Below are positions 1 to 19,064 of a DNA stretch of 64,000 nucleotides, piece after piece (the stretch's first letter is position 1; every line of letters starts with the position of its first letter). Below the pieces are notes generated by a model, which was not told the origin of the DNA, ran no database searches, and was given only the letters and a program-made list of their open reading frames with translations. A program made the translations under genes and the position numbers. The stretch covers positions 1,518,620-1,582,619 of the forward strand of contig PJRA01000272.1 of assembly GCA_016987375.1 (NCBI GenBank), in the 5' to 3' direction. Origin of the DNA: Brachionus koreanus. Lineage: Eukaryota; Rotifera; Eurotatoria; Ploima; Brachionidae.

Positions 1-192
1 TCTACCGATGAAAAAATATTCTTGGATAGAGATGTTTCTTCTTTTGGCATTGTTATTTCCTTTAATTTTGTTGGGTCAAAAATTACATTGCGAGGACTGT
101 CATTCGAACAAATCGAATTGAAAAATTTTGAATTAAGCTTTGAGATCCATTCGCCTATATCATATATGTACTCTTGCATTTTAAATAGCTAA
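1..192 (+). CDS. 3' terminal exon of an unrecognised gene (partial)
   Basis: An open frame runs from the first base of the window to a TAA at 190-192, giving about 63 residues. It is rich in Phe, Ser, Ile and Leu, with alternating hydrophobic residues that suggest beta structure. A poly-T/A-rich stretch follows, as expected of a 3' UTR. Codon use matches the other genes here. The start lies outside the window and no splice acceptor can be placed with confidence. I do not recognise the family. Its reality rests only on the open frame and coding-like composition, so confidence is moderate. Confidence 0.45.
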   Translation, partial: STDEKIFLDRDVSSFGIVISFNFVGSKITLRGLSFEQIELKNFELSFEIHSPISYMYSCILNS

Positions 193-439
193 ATTAATAA
201 ATTTATTATAGAAAAGTTTTTGGCAAAAATATAAAATAAAAGCTTGTTTATTAATCTTCATTCATTTTTATTTTTAACATTTTTTTTTGATAAACTCTAA
301 GAAAATTATTTCCCAGATAGCTTTAAATTAAAAAAAATATAAGATAATTTTGAAAAAAATTTATTATTTTTTTAAACATAGACTTAGAGTATAATTTTCT
401 TGATTAACAAATGAAGCAGTAAAATATTTTACATAAAAG

Positions 440-889
440 CTAATTTGGTTGTTCGTCCAAACTGTAATTTTCTGATTCTGATTCATCGGAATAATCTTCT
501 TTTTTTGTAATATTTTCAGCTCGATTTATCTTAATGTAATTGTCGAGAAGACGCTGATTTTCACTATCTACATCAGAAAAAAGAAATTTTCCTCGATGAT
601 TAAATGAATAAAATGAAGTTCGATTAGCAACATTGTCCCAAGTTTTGTTTTCCCATTCACTTGTTATTTTTATAGGTTTAAACTTAGCAGCAACTCGAAT
701 CACCCCAACACAACTCATAAAAAGACAAACCACAGTTTGGACAAGAATGTCAAGAGGCAATGACGAAATTGATGAAGGAGTTGAATCTATGTCGTGTTCG
801 GTTAGGCGCATATAGCTTTTATGCTGTGTTGCTGAATAGGCGGCGTGACAAAGGCCTATTAAACCCATGATTAGAACAAATTTACCCAT
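440..889 (-). CDS. EMC5: ER membrane protein complex subunit 5 (MMGT1 family)
   Basis: A single-exon gene of 149 residues, slightly longer than the roughly 131-residue vertebrate protein. EMC5 is a small subunit of the ER membrane protein complex, which inserts tail-anchored and multi-pass proteins; it was also named membrane magnesium transporter 1. Two hydrophobic helices are visible, at about residues 2-20 and 45-66. The family signatures are clear: HAAYSATQHKSYMRLTE after the first helix and a FNHRGKFLF motif near residue 100. The C-terminal tail is acidic and Ser/Glu rich (from about residue 120), an extension with no obvious counterpart in the short vertebrate form. The next gene starts divergently at 1341, so the two may share a promoter region. 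Confidence 0.93.
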   Translation of the reverse strand: MGKFVLIMGLIGLCHAAYSATQHKSYMRLTEHDIDSTPSSISSLPLDILVQTVVCLFMSCVGVIRVAAKFKPIKITSEWENKTWDNVANRTSFYSFNHRGKFLFSDVDSENQRLLDNYIKINRAENITKKEDYSDESESENYSLDEQPN

Positions 890-1340
890 ATTTTGTGAAA
901 TGTTTCAAAAAGAACATAAAATCATTTAAAAATTTTAATATATGCTAACTCGAATATTCGTAAATATTTCAGATTTTTTGATTTAGTTTTTCTAAGACAA
1001 AATTAACTCGACAATTTTATTAGATTTTTACCTCTATTTATCTGAGCTTCTTTAAATAACAAGACCTGTTTTTTAAAATTAATCTTCAGTTTTTTTTTCA
1101 GTTTTAAGTAAAATAATTTGTTATTATCTTCATTTAAATTTTCATACATAAAATAAAATTAATTAATTTCTGAAAAATCAAAAGAATACACTATTTTTAT
1201 GACTATTTTTAAAAGATTAAATTTAATTTACCATTTTCTAAAATATTATCTAAACAAAAATTTTATTCAAATTTAATCTTTATATGCATTTATAAAAAAA
1301 ATTTTATTTAAAAAATAAGAATAATATCTAAAAATTCAAA
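890..1340. other. Divergent intergenic region between EMC5 and GSTZ1
   Basis: About 450 bases of AT-rich DNA lie between two genes transcribed away from each other, so the stretch probably holds both promoters. I see no conserved box that I can name, no repeat and no open frame worth calling. Confidence 0.5.
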
Positions 1341-2177
1341 ATGTCTTTAAATAAAGTAAAATTTCAATTAATCCTTAAAAAGTCCAATAATTCTTGTCTT
1401 TTTAAAGCCTATTTTATGGAATTTCTATCGAGGAGCATCTTGGAGAGTCCGATTAGGTAAAATTTTGTTAAATTTTAAAAATTATTCTAAAAATTTCTAA
1501 AAGCTTTATCCCTGAAAAAAATTGATTTTGAATACAAATCCGTTAATATTGATAAAGGAGAGCAGGTTTTTTTTCAAATGATTTATCTAGGCTCATTTTT
1601 TTGAAGTCCTTTTAGTTTAGTGAAGAATACGAAAAGATTAACCCAAATAACGAGATTCCAACACTACAAATTGATGGCTTTAATCTCTCACAAACAGTAA
1701 TTAACAAAAAAAAGAGATTATTTTTCTTTAATTGTGTTTAAGATGCCCATTATCGAGTATTTAGACGAAACGAGGTCTTTTGAACCGCGTTTGCTACCAG
1801 GTGATAGCTATCACCGATGTAAAGCTCGATCAATTGCAGAAATTATAAATTCTGGGATGCAACCATACCAGAAAATAGTCAAGCGTCTAGGTAAAGAATT
1901 AGGCGAGGAAGAAAAAAATAAACGATTGGAAATGTCAACGAAGAAAACTCTAAAAGCTATTGAGGCTATTTTAGCAGAAACATCAGGAATATATTGCATT
2001 GGAGATGGGATTACAATAGCTGATATTTTTTTGGTACCAGCAATTTATACAGCGCGTTTACAAAAAATTAATCTAAATGAATATCCAAATATATTGAAAG
2101 TTATTGATCGGTTGGACCAACTTCCAGAAGTTATTCGAACTCATCCAAAAAATCAAGTTGATTTCCAACCAAATTAA
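1341..2177 (+). CDS. GSTZ1: Maleylacetoacetate isomerase / zeta-class GST
   Basis: Five exons: 1341-1355, 1408-1456, 1504-1565, 1616-1696 and 1743-2177. They join in phase into 213 residues, close to the usual 216. The enzyme isomerises maleylacetoacetate to fumarylacetoacetate in tyrosine breakdown, using glutathione. Visible family motifs are KPILW at the start, SWRVRLALSLKKIDFEYK, a thioredoxin-fold NEIPTLQIDG (the cis-Pro loop that binds glutathione), IIEYLDETR, and the C-terminal helical domain with GIYCIGDGITIADIFLVP. The first exon is only 15 nt and all introns are 46-52 nt. Oddity: the Ser-Ser-Cys that normally precedes SWRVR, and carries the catalytic serine, reads Arg-Gly-Ala here (codons at about 1423-1431). 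The fold assignment is secure; the activity is less so. Confidence 0.92.
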
Positions 2178-3180
2178 AATTAGAATATTTATTTATCAAT
2201 TTTTGTTCAAGTACTTGAACAATTCAAATAAATAGAAGTTTATAAACATTTCTTTTTTAAATTTTATTCTTTATTCTATTCATCTGACAAAATTATTTAA
2301 ATTACGAAGATTTTTTTTTTAATAAGGAATGTAGATCAAAAATTTGAATGAAAACTACCCGATTTTTAATGAAAATTTTTTAAAATTTTTTCTTTTGATA
2401 ATTTTTCAAAAATAAAAAGAAGCTGATGTTGAAAAAAACATGATCCTTAAATAGAATCAATTAAAAATTTTGATTGAAAAAGACTGACATAAAACTTATA
2501 AAGAATTATTCATATTTAATTCAATTTAAAATAATCTTTAAAAAAATTAAATGGAGTTATTGTTTTAACATACTGATAAAACTATTAAACATACAGACAA
2601 AATTTTTTAGTATACCAATTTTTCATCAAAACATACTTGCATTTTTAACATACAAAAAGCCTTAATAACATACTAAAATCTTTTTAACACACCTAAAATT
2701 AAAATAGAATTGGACAAAATTTTATAAATTTAAAAAAATGGAAAAAAGATATCGTTTTTAAGACAAACCGAAAATATCAAAAAAATATAAAAAAAATTAA
2801 ACGATGTGGATGCAGACCTATAAGATCTCAACTAAAATAAAGCAAATGCAAACAATTGTCTAAAAAACACTCGAAATATGAATTATTGTGCAAGTAAATG
2901 AATATTAGTTCCTTTTGAAAGGCAGTCTAATGAGTTCTTGAACAAACCCAAACGTGGTGGTCAAATAAAAGCAGCAAGTGCATTGATAAAAAATTGAATA
3001 TTTTTTAAAAAATTTCTTTAATTGACAAAAATTTAATTCAAATTTTTTGCAAAAAAATTAAAAATTTATATCAAATATATTTTTTATTTAAAAATTGAGT
3101 ACGTTAATAAATTAAATTCATTTTTTAAAAATTTTGATCAAAATTGCTTAAAGTAACAAAACAAAGTTAAATACAGTGCT
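2178..3180. other. AT-rich intergenic sequence, no gene seen
   Basis: This follows the GSTZ1 stop. It holds homopolymer runs and a short open frame near 2474-2665 whose composition is simply AT-rich and which resembles no protein I know. No RNA gene is recognisable. Confidence 0.5.
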
Positions 3181-3193
3181 GATACCATCCCAA

Positions 3194-3889
3194 GAATTCA
3201 CCACACTTTACGTAAAATTGCGTTAATTCACCAAATTTTACTATAAATTACTTGAGATACCAGTTTCTAGAAAACGTCATTTGGTAGTAGTATTAGTAGT
3301 AAGAGTATTTTAGCCTTGACTAGTGCAAGCACTAGCGAGTGTGTTTGGCACACTTTGACAGCCGTTTCTAAATATATAAATGATAAAAATATATAATGTT
3401 TATATTTAAAATCTTTATCTAAGTCCATTTTAAACTTTTCAACTGTTCTTGAATTAATTGAATTAATTTAACGTAAAATTAAGCAAATTAACGTTATTTT
3501 ACATTCAGTGCTTGAAAAAGCACTGAAATGGTAACAAAATTTTAATTTAATGTATCTTTAATGTTTCAAATTGTAAATAAATTATCCATTTTTGACTATA
3601 TTTGACTTTTATTAACCACAAATAACATTTTATTACATTAATTTTGGTCAAAAAAAAAGGTTAATTTTTCAGAGTTTCAATCGATAAAATAAAAAGAAAA
3701 TTTTTTATTTCGATATTTTTCAAAAATTTTGAACTTTTGTGTATTACCAAAATTACCGCACATAACGTTAAATAACGTTTATTTTCTTTTTTTTAACGTT
3801 AAATGACGTTTTCTAGAAACTGGTATTTCACATAATTTATCGTCAAAATTGGTGAAATAACGTAATTTTACGTAAAAAGCGATGAATTA
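3194..3889. mobile_element. Non-autonomous DNA transposon with ~90-bp terminal inverted repeats
   Basis: The left arm, about 3194-3282, and the right arm, about 3801-3889, are reverse complements over roughly 90 bases with scattered mismatches. The core ACCAGTTTCTAGAAAACGTC is identical in both arms. Further out, the arms share TTTACGTAAAATT and ATTCACC-type boxes. The roughly 520-bp interior has no long open frame and contains repeated TAGTAG units and further ACGTTA boxes. This is the structure of a MITE or other deleted DNA transposon. I could not fix the exact ends or a target-site duplication, because the outer few bases diverge. Confidence 0.75.
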
Positions 3890-4123
3890 ATCGGTCTTGA
3901 CCTATACATTGAATACATTGAGTTTACTGATATAAGGCTATATAATTTTTATTTGACAACATTGGCCATAATTTTAGAGAGATAAAATTTTTATATAACG
4001 GGACAAATAACATGTTAATTTTGCAATTAATTTTTAATTAAAATTTCTAAAATAATTATCATGTGATTAAAATCAAATTAAAGTTTACAGAAAAATTTAA
4101 AAAATAACAAGATATATTTAAAA

Positions 4124-5914
4124 ATGAGACCCAGCTTTTCATTTTCTTTTACAGCTGAAACAAATTTATTTTCAGTTTTAGTTAATAATCAAAATCTAGT
4201 CGAATTTAACATAAATATATTAAACCATAACCTCAATACAAAATTGTGTTCAAATAAATTAAAGAATACGCCCGATCTTGATTCAAATCTAAACGAATTT
4301 ATCTATCTGATAATAGATCATCTAAGAGTTCAAAAACCCAATTTGAAAAATTTTCCGAATTTTCTAAAAGCAAGTCCTGATTTTCGAAATGCCCTTAACT
4401 GTTTCCTTTACAATCAAATCGTTTTCCATTTTGAAAAAAAACTCCAACATGCTCTTAGTTTTAGCTCTACTGAGTTTAACAGTTCCCTTAGAAACTATTG
4501 GTTAAACTCAATCTATTCGAATCACTCGAATTTAAACAAAAGCGAGATTGATAGCTCAATTCATTTGGCAAAAATGTACCATCAGCTAATTCACTCAGAT
4601 TTTATGAATTTAATCATAAAGTACGAGTATAACAAATCTTTTGAATACAACAAAAAGTATAATCAATTTTTGCTTTCGCCAAACAATGAGCTTTGGTCTA
4701 CTCGAATAGAGTCTCTAAAGCACAAACAACAGCGCCAATTCAGCAAATTTATATTCAAACTTTATGATGAGTTTACCAATAAAAGGCCAGCAAAAGAAAA
4801 CTTAAGTGAATACATTGAAGAGTCTGGCTTTGATGACTTTGACGATATTGATTCAATTTTGTCGACACGTGTAAAAATTTCAGGTGAAAACAATATTCCA
4901 AAAAGGTCCAGTAGAGTTTTTAAAGATACATCTTTTAATAGAATAGAAGAAAGTTACACTATTCAACTGGGCGCTCAATTGAAAAGTACACACAATTTAA
5001 GATTAATTCGCTGTGATATTCTCGAATATTGCAGGGACAGATTTAAAATTGTTGATGGGGAAAATGCTGAAAATTTGACAGATTGCATCGAACCTCATAG
5101 CATGCTTACTGCAATGTCTCTTTATTCAGCAAATAAACTAAATGCACTTGTACTCCTTGTAGACAGTATTCTAGATAATAAGAGCTATTTGAATCAACAA
5201 AAAAATAGTCTTGAATCAAATGATTTGAGCTCAGCTTTTAGAGAAATATGTCATAAAAATGGCTATGATTTTCATTTTCAATCAATTGACGAGCAAATCG
5301 AAATAGCTATAAAATGTATAAATTCGGTTAATAAGCTAGAGGAAAAAAATTTTGCTAAATTAAATTCAGGTGATTTTTATGTTACTAAGCATTCCAATTT
5401 GTCTCAAACTCACGTGGTTTTTCATTTGGCTGCATTTGATCAAGAAAATGAGACTAACAGCCTAAAACAATCGGATCTCTCAAGTAGACATCCGGTTATT
5501 TTGGGCTTACGCAATATTCTCAAATCTTGTATACAAAATAATGTTCAAACAATAACAATACCTTTGCTTTTAACACATCAAATGACTGAAGTGAATAAAA
5601 GAATCCAAAAAAAAATTTTTTTAATGATAATTTTATACTGTTTTAAAGGAAATGACCATAAATTGGGTTATGAAGAGGGCTGAATTAGTTTTAAAATGCA
5701 TGAAAGGCTTTATGATTGAATTTGTTCAATGGGGTTCACTCGAATCCAGAAATATTCAATTTGTTGTACCATTGGTAATTTTTTACTATTAAAATTTATA
5801 AAAAAAATCTTATCTAAAACAACTTATTAGGGTTTGATTGATGAAACTTTCAATTCGTTGAGCAGCTTGATTAAAACTGTTTTTAGAGAATCAAGAACTT
5901 ATTTATTAGAATAG
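4124..5914 (+). CDS. FERRY3: FERRY endosomal Rab5 effector complex subunit 3 (C12orf4 family)
   Basis: Three exons, 4124-5590, 5649-5774 and 5831-5914, give 558 residues against about 552 for the human protein. FERRY3 belongs to a five-subunit complex that links mRNAs to Rab5-positive early endosomes. The best-conserved blocks are EESYTIQLGAQLKSTHNLR (near residue 280), LTAMSLYSANKLNALVLLVD, GDFYVTKHSNLSQTHVVFHL, and a C-terminal MTINWVMKRAELVLKCMKGF encoded by exon 2. Both introns are short (58 and 56 nt) and phase 0. Without the first intron the frame would run on to a false stop at 5683. The N-terminal 100 residues are Asn/Leu rich and diverged. The start is the first in-frame ATG after a stop-rich leader. 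Confidence 0.92.
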
Positions 5915-8018
5915 GTTTGTCAATGTTAAATGATTTATTTTAAGAAGTTTTTTTTATTACTAATATTTATTATTAAAAAAGAATAAATTATATTTTAACA
6001 AAAAGAACTTAATCGTGTTCATATGAATCTAATTAAAAGTCAACAAATGTTTCGAAGCAAAAATTCAATTTAGAAAAATGATGTTAAAATTATTTAAATT
6101 ATTTTTATTCAATGTTTTTATTAGGATATTAATTTTTAGTTTTCACTTTTTGAATTTGGGAACCACGATACTAACTCAAAATTTAAAAATGTTGATTTAT
6201 GAAATGTTTTGGATTGCGACAAAAAATATTTAAATTTACTAACTAAGATAAAAATAATTGTTGATGCTTTATTTAATTTCTCAAATTTTCAAATAATATT
6301 TTAGTAAAATTTTATAGTCCAGATAAAATTTCTTTTTAATATTTTAGTAGATTTTCTTCAAAAAAAAGAGACTAATTTTTGTTTAAAAACACTTTTTCAA
6401 TAGAAATAAAAAGATTTTACAAAAACCTTGCCTCAAAACTTAAAAAATTAAGAAAGCATCTGAAATAAAAATTTGTTGTCACAAAAAATTAATTTTTTTA
6501 AATTTTTTAGATTTTATTTTAATCTAATATTTTTTATTCATTTATTTAATTTAGTTATAGCCATATTCTAGTGATGTAAAAAAATTAAATTTTAATCTAT
6601 ATCTCATGCAATTTTATTATAAATTATATTATAAATTGAATGGTCGCTTTAACATGCCCTAAAATCTAAAACTTAGAAACAAGTTCTTACAGTATTAAGA
6701 TATCATTATATATCTTTTTTTATAAATTAGTTTTTGGTATGTAGTAAGCAGTAGTAAAGTAAACTGCAGCATAGTAACATGCGAGCGCGTCAGAGACGCC
6801 CGAAGGCAAAATTGAAAGTTTTGAAGTCGTTTACGTTTTTAGACAAAAATATAATTTATCATTCTTAATTTTAAATCATTTATAAATAAGGCTTCATAAA
6901 TCTAAAAATGTAAAATTTAGAAAATGGTTCGAATTTTGTGTTGGTAAATCTCATTTGTTTGTTTATCAAAAAATAAGTTTCTTATTCTTGTATTATAAAT
7001 TAACAAGCGTGTTAACAATATTTTATTAACTTATAAAAGTTGGGTATGATTAAAAGAAAAAAGTCAAATTAAATGAGAAGATAATGTAAAATTTAAAAAA
7101 TCGAAAGATTTAATATTTGACTATAAAATTAGTTTTTTAATTTCAGAAAAAAATCCTTCAAAAAGCCAAGCTATTTTTTAGTTTAGTTCGTTTGTGATTC
7201 TATTTATTCGAAAGAATACAAAAATTTTGTAATTAATAAAATTCAAACAAAGAATTTTATTTGATAGATATAGACATATTTATGAGGATATTTCTAATCT
7301 AAATAAAATAGTTAGATAGTGACTTAGTGCTTAGTATTTTGGATATATTTTTATATTTATTTTGGTTTTGCTAAGCAAATGGATAAGCTTTGATTATAAA
7401 GGAAGCGCTAATTTTGTGATTAACCTCAAACAATGCAAATATTCAAGACATAGTTTGCGATATTTAAAATATATTTAAAGCAAACAAAATTCGACAAATT
7501 TCAACTATTTATTCTATTTCTTTAAACCAAATCTTAGCATTTTTATCCTCAAAAAGCTCAATTTTTTTAATTAGCATTTTCAATTACAAATTTATACATA
7601 AAAAGGAGAAAATTTCGACTAAATTAATAATTCTTTCCTTGTCTTCTTATTTTTTGTTAAGTGAATGCATGTAATTTTTTTTATTAGTTTTATTTAATTC
7701 TTTATGAAATCATTGATAAACAGTTAAATTTCCAAAATTAATTTAAGCACGCATTTCTTTTTTGAACTAGCATAAAATGCAATCAAGATTGCTTTGCTAT
7801 CGTCATCATTTATACATTGCAAATTTTGAAATGAATTTTTTCATAAATGTGTGCTTTTTTATGACTAAGACAATTCTATTCATTTTGTTAAACACTTTTA
7901 AATTCAAATTTTAAGCTTTACTTTTGAATTTTAAAGCAATCAAATTTAGATTATTCTAAATTTAAATTTTGAAAAAATTGTATATTTTTCATTGCTAATT
8001 TTTAATACTCAGTGAATT
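5915..8018. other. Intergenic region between FERRY3 and ACLY
   Basis: About 2.1 kb of AT-rich DNA without a convincing gene. The only compositional anomaly is near 6735-6815, where TAGTAG-like units precede a short G+C-richer patch (around 6780-6805). The final few hundred bases before 8019 should contain the ACLY promoter, but I see no nameable element. Confidence 0.5.
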
Positions 8019-11000
8019 ATGTCAGCAAAAGCCATATCTGAAGCAAAAGGCAAGCAGTTGTTGGCAAAATACTTGTCAAGTACAATTGCGCCAGTTCAAG
8101 CGGCAAGCTTTTCTAACGGAGTCTCATGGGACATGTTGGTCAGTAGCAATCCGTGGATGACTAGTCAAAAATTAGTTGTCAAACCAGACCAGTTGATCAA
8201 GAGACGCGGCAAACTCGGCTTAATCAAAGTCAATGCCGATTTAGCTGAGGTCAAAAATTGGGTTGGAGAAAGAATTAATAAAGAAATAACTGTATACTAA
8301 TTTTCTTTATTATTTTCTTTATTTATTTATTTTTATTTAGATCGGAAGAGCTGTAGGAAAAATAAGTAACTTCATTATAGAACCATTTGTTCCTCATACT
8401 CAGCAAGATGAATATTATGTGTGCATATATTCTCATAGAGAAGGAGAGACAATTTTGTTTCATCATGAAGGTGGTGTTGACATTGGTGATGTTGATGCAA
8501 AAGTATTAACTAAAAAAACTCTGAATTTTTCAACTAAATAAAAATAATTTTAGGCATTAAAACTAACTGTAGCCATTGATGATCAACTAAAACCAAGTGA
8601 TGTGTCAACCAAGCTGTTGACAAATGTAGCTAATCAACAGCGAAAAGAAATGCTCACTAGTTTTATTACCAATTTATTTGAGACTTATATGGATTTGCAT
8701 TTTACTTATTTGGAAATTAATCCATTGGTGATTACTGAGGATAGAATTTACATTTTGGATTTGGCATCGAAAATAGATCAGACAGCAGAATTCTTGTGCA
8801 AATCTAAATGGGGTGATATTGAATTTCCGCCACCATTTGGCCGCGATGCATTTCCAGAAGAAGCCTACATTGCTGATTTGGATTCTAAATCTGGAGCTTC
8901 CCTAAAATTGACAATTTTAAATCCAAAGGGAAGAATTTGGACCATGGTTGCCGGAGGTGGTGCCAGTGTAATCTACAGTGACACTATTTGTGATCTAGGT
9001 GGAGCTAGTGAGCTAGCAAACTATGGAGAATATTCTGGGGCGCCTAGTGAACAACAAACTTATGAATATGCAAAAACAATTTTAAATTTGATGACCAAAG
9101 AGAAAAATGAAGAAGGAAAAGTGTTGCTAATTGGAGGTGGTATTGCCAATTTTACCAATGTTGCCGCTACATTCAAAGGAATTGTTAAAGCTTTGCACGA
9201 GTTTAGCACTAAAATAATTGAGCATAACATAACTGTTTATGTTCGACGGGCTGGACCAAACTATCAAGAGGGTTTGAGAATAATGCGCGAAGTTGGAAAA
9301 TCTTTGAATATTCCTATTCATGTATTCGGCCCTGAGACTCACATGACTGCCATTGTTGGTATGGCTTTACAAAAGCGTGAAATTCCAGTTCCCAGTAAAC
9401 CATCAATGACTACAGCTAATTTTCTTTTACCTAATAGCAGCTATGACACTAGTGAAACAGTTGAGCAAAAAAACAGATCTTCAAGTACATCTGGAGAAAC
9501 AGTATCTAAGCAGAAGGAGGTTGGTGATTTTGTTTCTATAACAAAAGAAGATGTGAAACCATTGTTTAATGAAAAAACAAAATGTATTGTTTGGGGTATG
9601 CAGAATAAAGCTGTACAAGGCATGCTTGATTTTGATCATGTATGCTCGAGAAATGAGCCAAGTGTTGTAGCTATGATTTACCCATTTACCGGAGATCATA
9701 AGCAAAAATTTTACTGGGGACATCGGGAAATTTTAATCCCATGCTATAAAAATATGGCTGATGCTATGAAAAAGCATCCAGATGCTGATGTTTTGATTAA
9801 CTTTGCTTCATTACGTTCAGCTTATGAGAGCACGATGGAGACTTTGAGCTATTCACAAATAAGATGCATTGCAATTATTGCTGAAGGTATTCCAGAACAA
9901 TTGACAAGAAGAATGATCAAGTTGGCAAATCAGAAAAATGTTGTTATAATCGGACCAGCTACAGTTGGAGCTCTCAAACCAGGCTGTTTCAAAATTGGTA
10001 ACACTGGAGGCATGTTGGACAATATTTTGATGTCAAAACTTTATAGACCAGGCAGTGTTGCTTACGTTTCAAGATCTGGTGGAATGTCTAACGAGTTAAA
10101 CAACATAATATCACGTAATTCAAATGGTGTTTATGAAGGAGTGGCTATTGGAGGTGATAGATATCCTGGAAGCACATTTTTAGATCATATACTAAGATAT
10201 GAAAATGAACCTGAGGTAAAAATGATTGTCTTATTAGGGGAAGTAGGAGGTACCGAAGAATATAAAATAATAGATGGTATAAAATCAAAGCGAATAACAA
10301 AACCAATGGTCGCCTGGTGTATTGGCACATGTGCTAAAATGTTTACTTCTGAAGTTCAATTTGGTCACGCTGGCTCGTGTGCCAATGGTGATGCCGAGCA
10401 AGCAACCAGCAAAAATGCCGCTCTAAAAGTAGCAGGAGCCTATGTGCCAAATTCTTTTGATGACTTAGGAGATGTGATAAAAGATGTTTACGAAAAATTA
10501 GTTGAACAAAATGTAATTGTGCCAAATGCCGAACCAGTTCCTCCAACTGTTCCAATGGACTATGATTGGGCCAGAGAACTTGGACTGATCAGAAAACCAG
10601 CAAGTTTTATGTCGTCGATATGCGATGATAGAGGCCAAGAGCTTTTATATGCTGGCATGCCAATTACTGAAGTGATTAAAGAAGAAATGGGAATTGGTGG
10701 TGTTCTTAGCTTATTATGGTTCAGAAAAAGATTGCCAAAATATGCTACTAAATATCTGGAGATGTGTTTGATGGTTACTGCTGATCATGGTCCAGCAGTT
10801 AGTGGAGCTCATAACACCATTGTGGCCGCTAGAGCTGGAAAGGATTTAGTTTCTTCATTGGCATCAGGTTTGTTGACCATTGGAGAACGTTTTGGTGGAG
10901 CTTTGGATGGAGCTGCAAAACAATTCAGCGAAGCTTATGATGCTGGCTTGTCACCAATGGATTTTGTTAACAAAATGAGAAAAGAAGGCAAATTGATTAT

Positions 11001-11388
11001 GGGTATTGGACATAGAGTCAAGTCTGTGAATAATCCAGACATGAGAGTTATCCTGTTGAAGCAGTTTGCGACCGAAAACTTTCCAATGACACCCTTGCTT
11101 AATTATGCTTTAGAAGTCGAGAAAATTACCACTTCTAAAAAACCAAATTTAATTTTGAATGTTGATGGAGCAATTGGTGTGTCCATGGTTGATTTGCTTA
11201 GAAACAGTGGATGCTTTACATTAGAAGAAGCTACAGAGTTTGTTGAAGTAGGCGCTTTGAATGGAATTTTTGTTCTCGGTAGAAGTATGGGTTTTATTGG
11301 ACACTTTTTAGATCAAAAACGACTCAAACAAGGCTTGTACCGAGTCAATTATGATGATATATCATATGTTCTCCCTGACAAAATCTAA
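8019..11388 (+). CDS. ACLY: ATP-citrate synthase (ATP-citrate lyase)
   Basis: Three exons, 8019-8291, 8341-8502 and 8554-11388, give 1089 residues (human about 1101). This cytosolic enzyme cleaves citrate with CoA and ATP to acetyl-CoA and oxaloacetate, supplying lipid synthesis and protein acetylation. In order: an N-terminal ATP-grasp, succinyl-CoA-synthetase-beta-like domain (SDQ-like start [42 protein letters not shown]); a short variable linker near residues 425-465; a CoA-ligase alpha-like domain with the phosphohistidine in FGHAGS (about residue 750); and a citrate-synthase-like C-terminus ([32 protein letters not shown], ending in ISYVLP). The vertebrate linker phosphosite motif is not evident; a Ser/Thr-rich NRSSSTSGE stands there instead. 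Introns are 49 and 51 nt. Confidence 0.98.
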
Positions 11389-12944
11389 AACCAAACATTT
11401 GTTTAACTCTGAAACAACCACTTTTTTTTCTTAATCAAATAATAACATATCAATTTATTAATACCAATTTATATTCCATAATATTTTATTTAATAGTGAT
11501 TTTTTTAATTTCTTCTATTTTTAAATCGATTAGTCTATGATTTAATCAATCATTATATTTTCTACCCTTAAATTTTAATTAAATTAATAAAAAAATTTCC
11601 AAAATAATTTTCATTTCATTGCTTTTGCGATTTTAAACAAGCCATACAGTAATGCTATTTGCGTAATTTGTTTGCGGTTTTATTTTTTAAGCTGAAAAAT
11701 AAAAAAATTATTCAAAAAGAATTTTAAATACTTTACAATCAAAAAATCTTTTTTGTAAACAGAAGCTTTATGTTACTATTTAGAGTTAATAGTAAATTTT
11801 TTCATCTTTCTGGTAAAAGATGTAATTAAGAAAAAAGTTTTTGGGCTTTAAAAAAATATTTTGGTAGCTTTTTTTTTCATTTTCAAAGGTATATGGTAAA
11901 ATAAATTAGAAGTTTTTATTTTGTGATAATGAATTTTTTAACAATACTGTAATAGATATTAAAGAAAATGAAGAAATTTAAATAATTTTCAAAAGTATTG
12001 TTAGTATTAATAGATTCTTTTATTTTCCAAAACTTCCAAGTCTAGAACTGGCTCCCGCATTTTCTTATCTTACGAAAACTTTTTTTGAAATAAATATAAA
12101 CCAAAAAGAATTAAAAATTCATTAAATATTCATAGATTTGGATCCTTTTACTTTTATTTTTTTGTTTAAAGAAGTATCTGAAACTTAATTTTATTTTAGT
12201 AAATTACTTAGCAACAAAATTTAAAAATTTAGAATGAGCTTTGTCATTAATTAAAATATATTTTTAAGCATGTAGCTTTTAATTTTTTGAAAATATATTT
12301 GAAACTCTTCTAAAATAGTCACTGTTGATTTAAAGGTTCAAAAATTGCAAAATTTTTAAAATATATAGTAAAAATGAAATTTAAATTTCGAGTCGTTTAT
12401 TCAAAAATTTTTTTTTCATTTTCTTTAATATAAATAAAGAAAAAAAAATTAAGTTTTGTGAGCTTGTGAAAAACGAGCTTCAAATGCTACCTTTTGAAGG
12501 AAGAAAAGTGTCATATTTAAAAGTCGTGCATAAAAATTATTGGCTATAAGTTTTTAAAAATTTTAAACAAATCAATTAAGTATATACTTGATAAATTATA
12601 AAAATTGATCTAAACTTTGTTTGGATTTTATAAAACGTCAACATTAAACACGTCAGTAATGAATACGAATTTAAAATTAGTCATTTTTTATCAATATTTT
12701 TTATACAATTGAGAGTAGTATAACAAATTGAAAAAATATTCTAATTCTTAAATTTTTTAATTTTAAATTTCATAAAATATAATAAATTATGAAAATATTT
12801 TTATTATTGCTTCTTAATGTTTTACGTTTTAAATGCAATATTTTTCCAATGAGAAAATAGTTAAAAATTAGCCCTATTTATCAAATACGCATTAAACACC
12901 TTCGATTTTAAGTTTTAGATGAAACAAATGGATCTTAGATTAAC
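11389..12944. other. Intergenic region between ACLY and IRE1
   Basis: About 1.55 kb with long A and T runs and no open frame of coding character. The first part should be the ACLY 3' UTR and the last part the IRE1 promoter. No repeat shared with elsewhere in the window was spotted. Confidence 0.5.

Positions 12945-19064
<6,120 letters not shown>

Noticed and set aside
2474..2665. 63-codon open frame downstream of GSTZ1
   Set aside because: Composition is only what AT-rich DNA yields (Lys, Ile, Phe, Asn), with no splice context and no motif.
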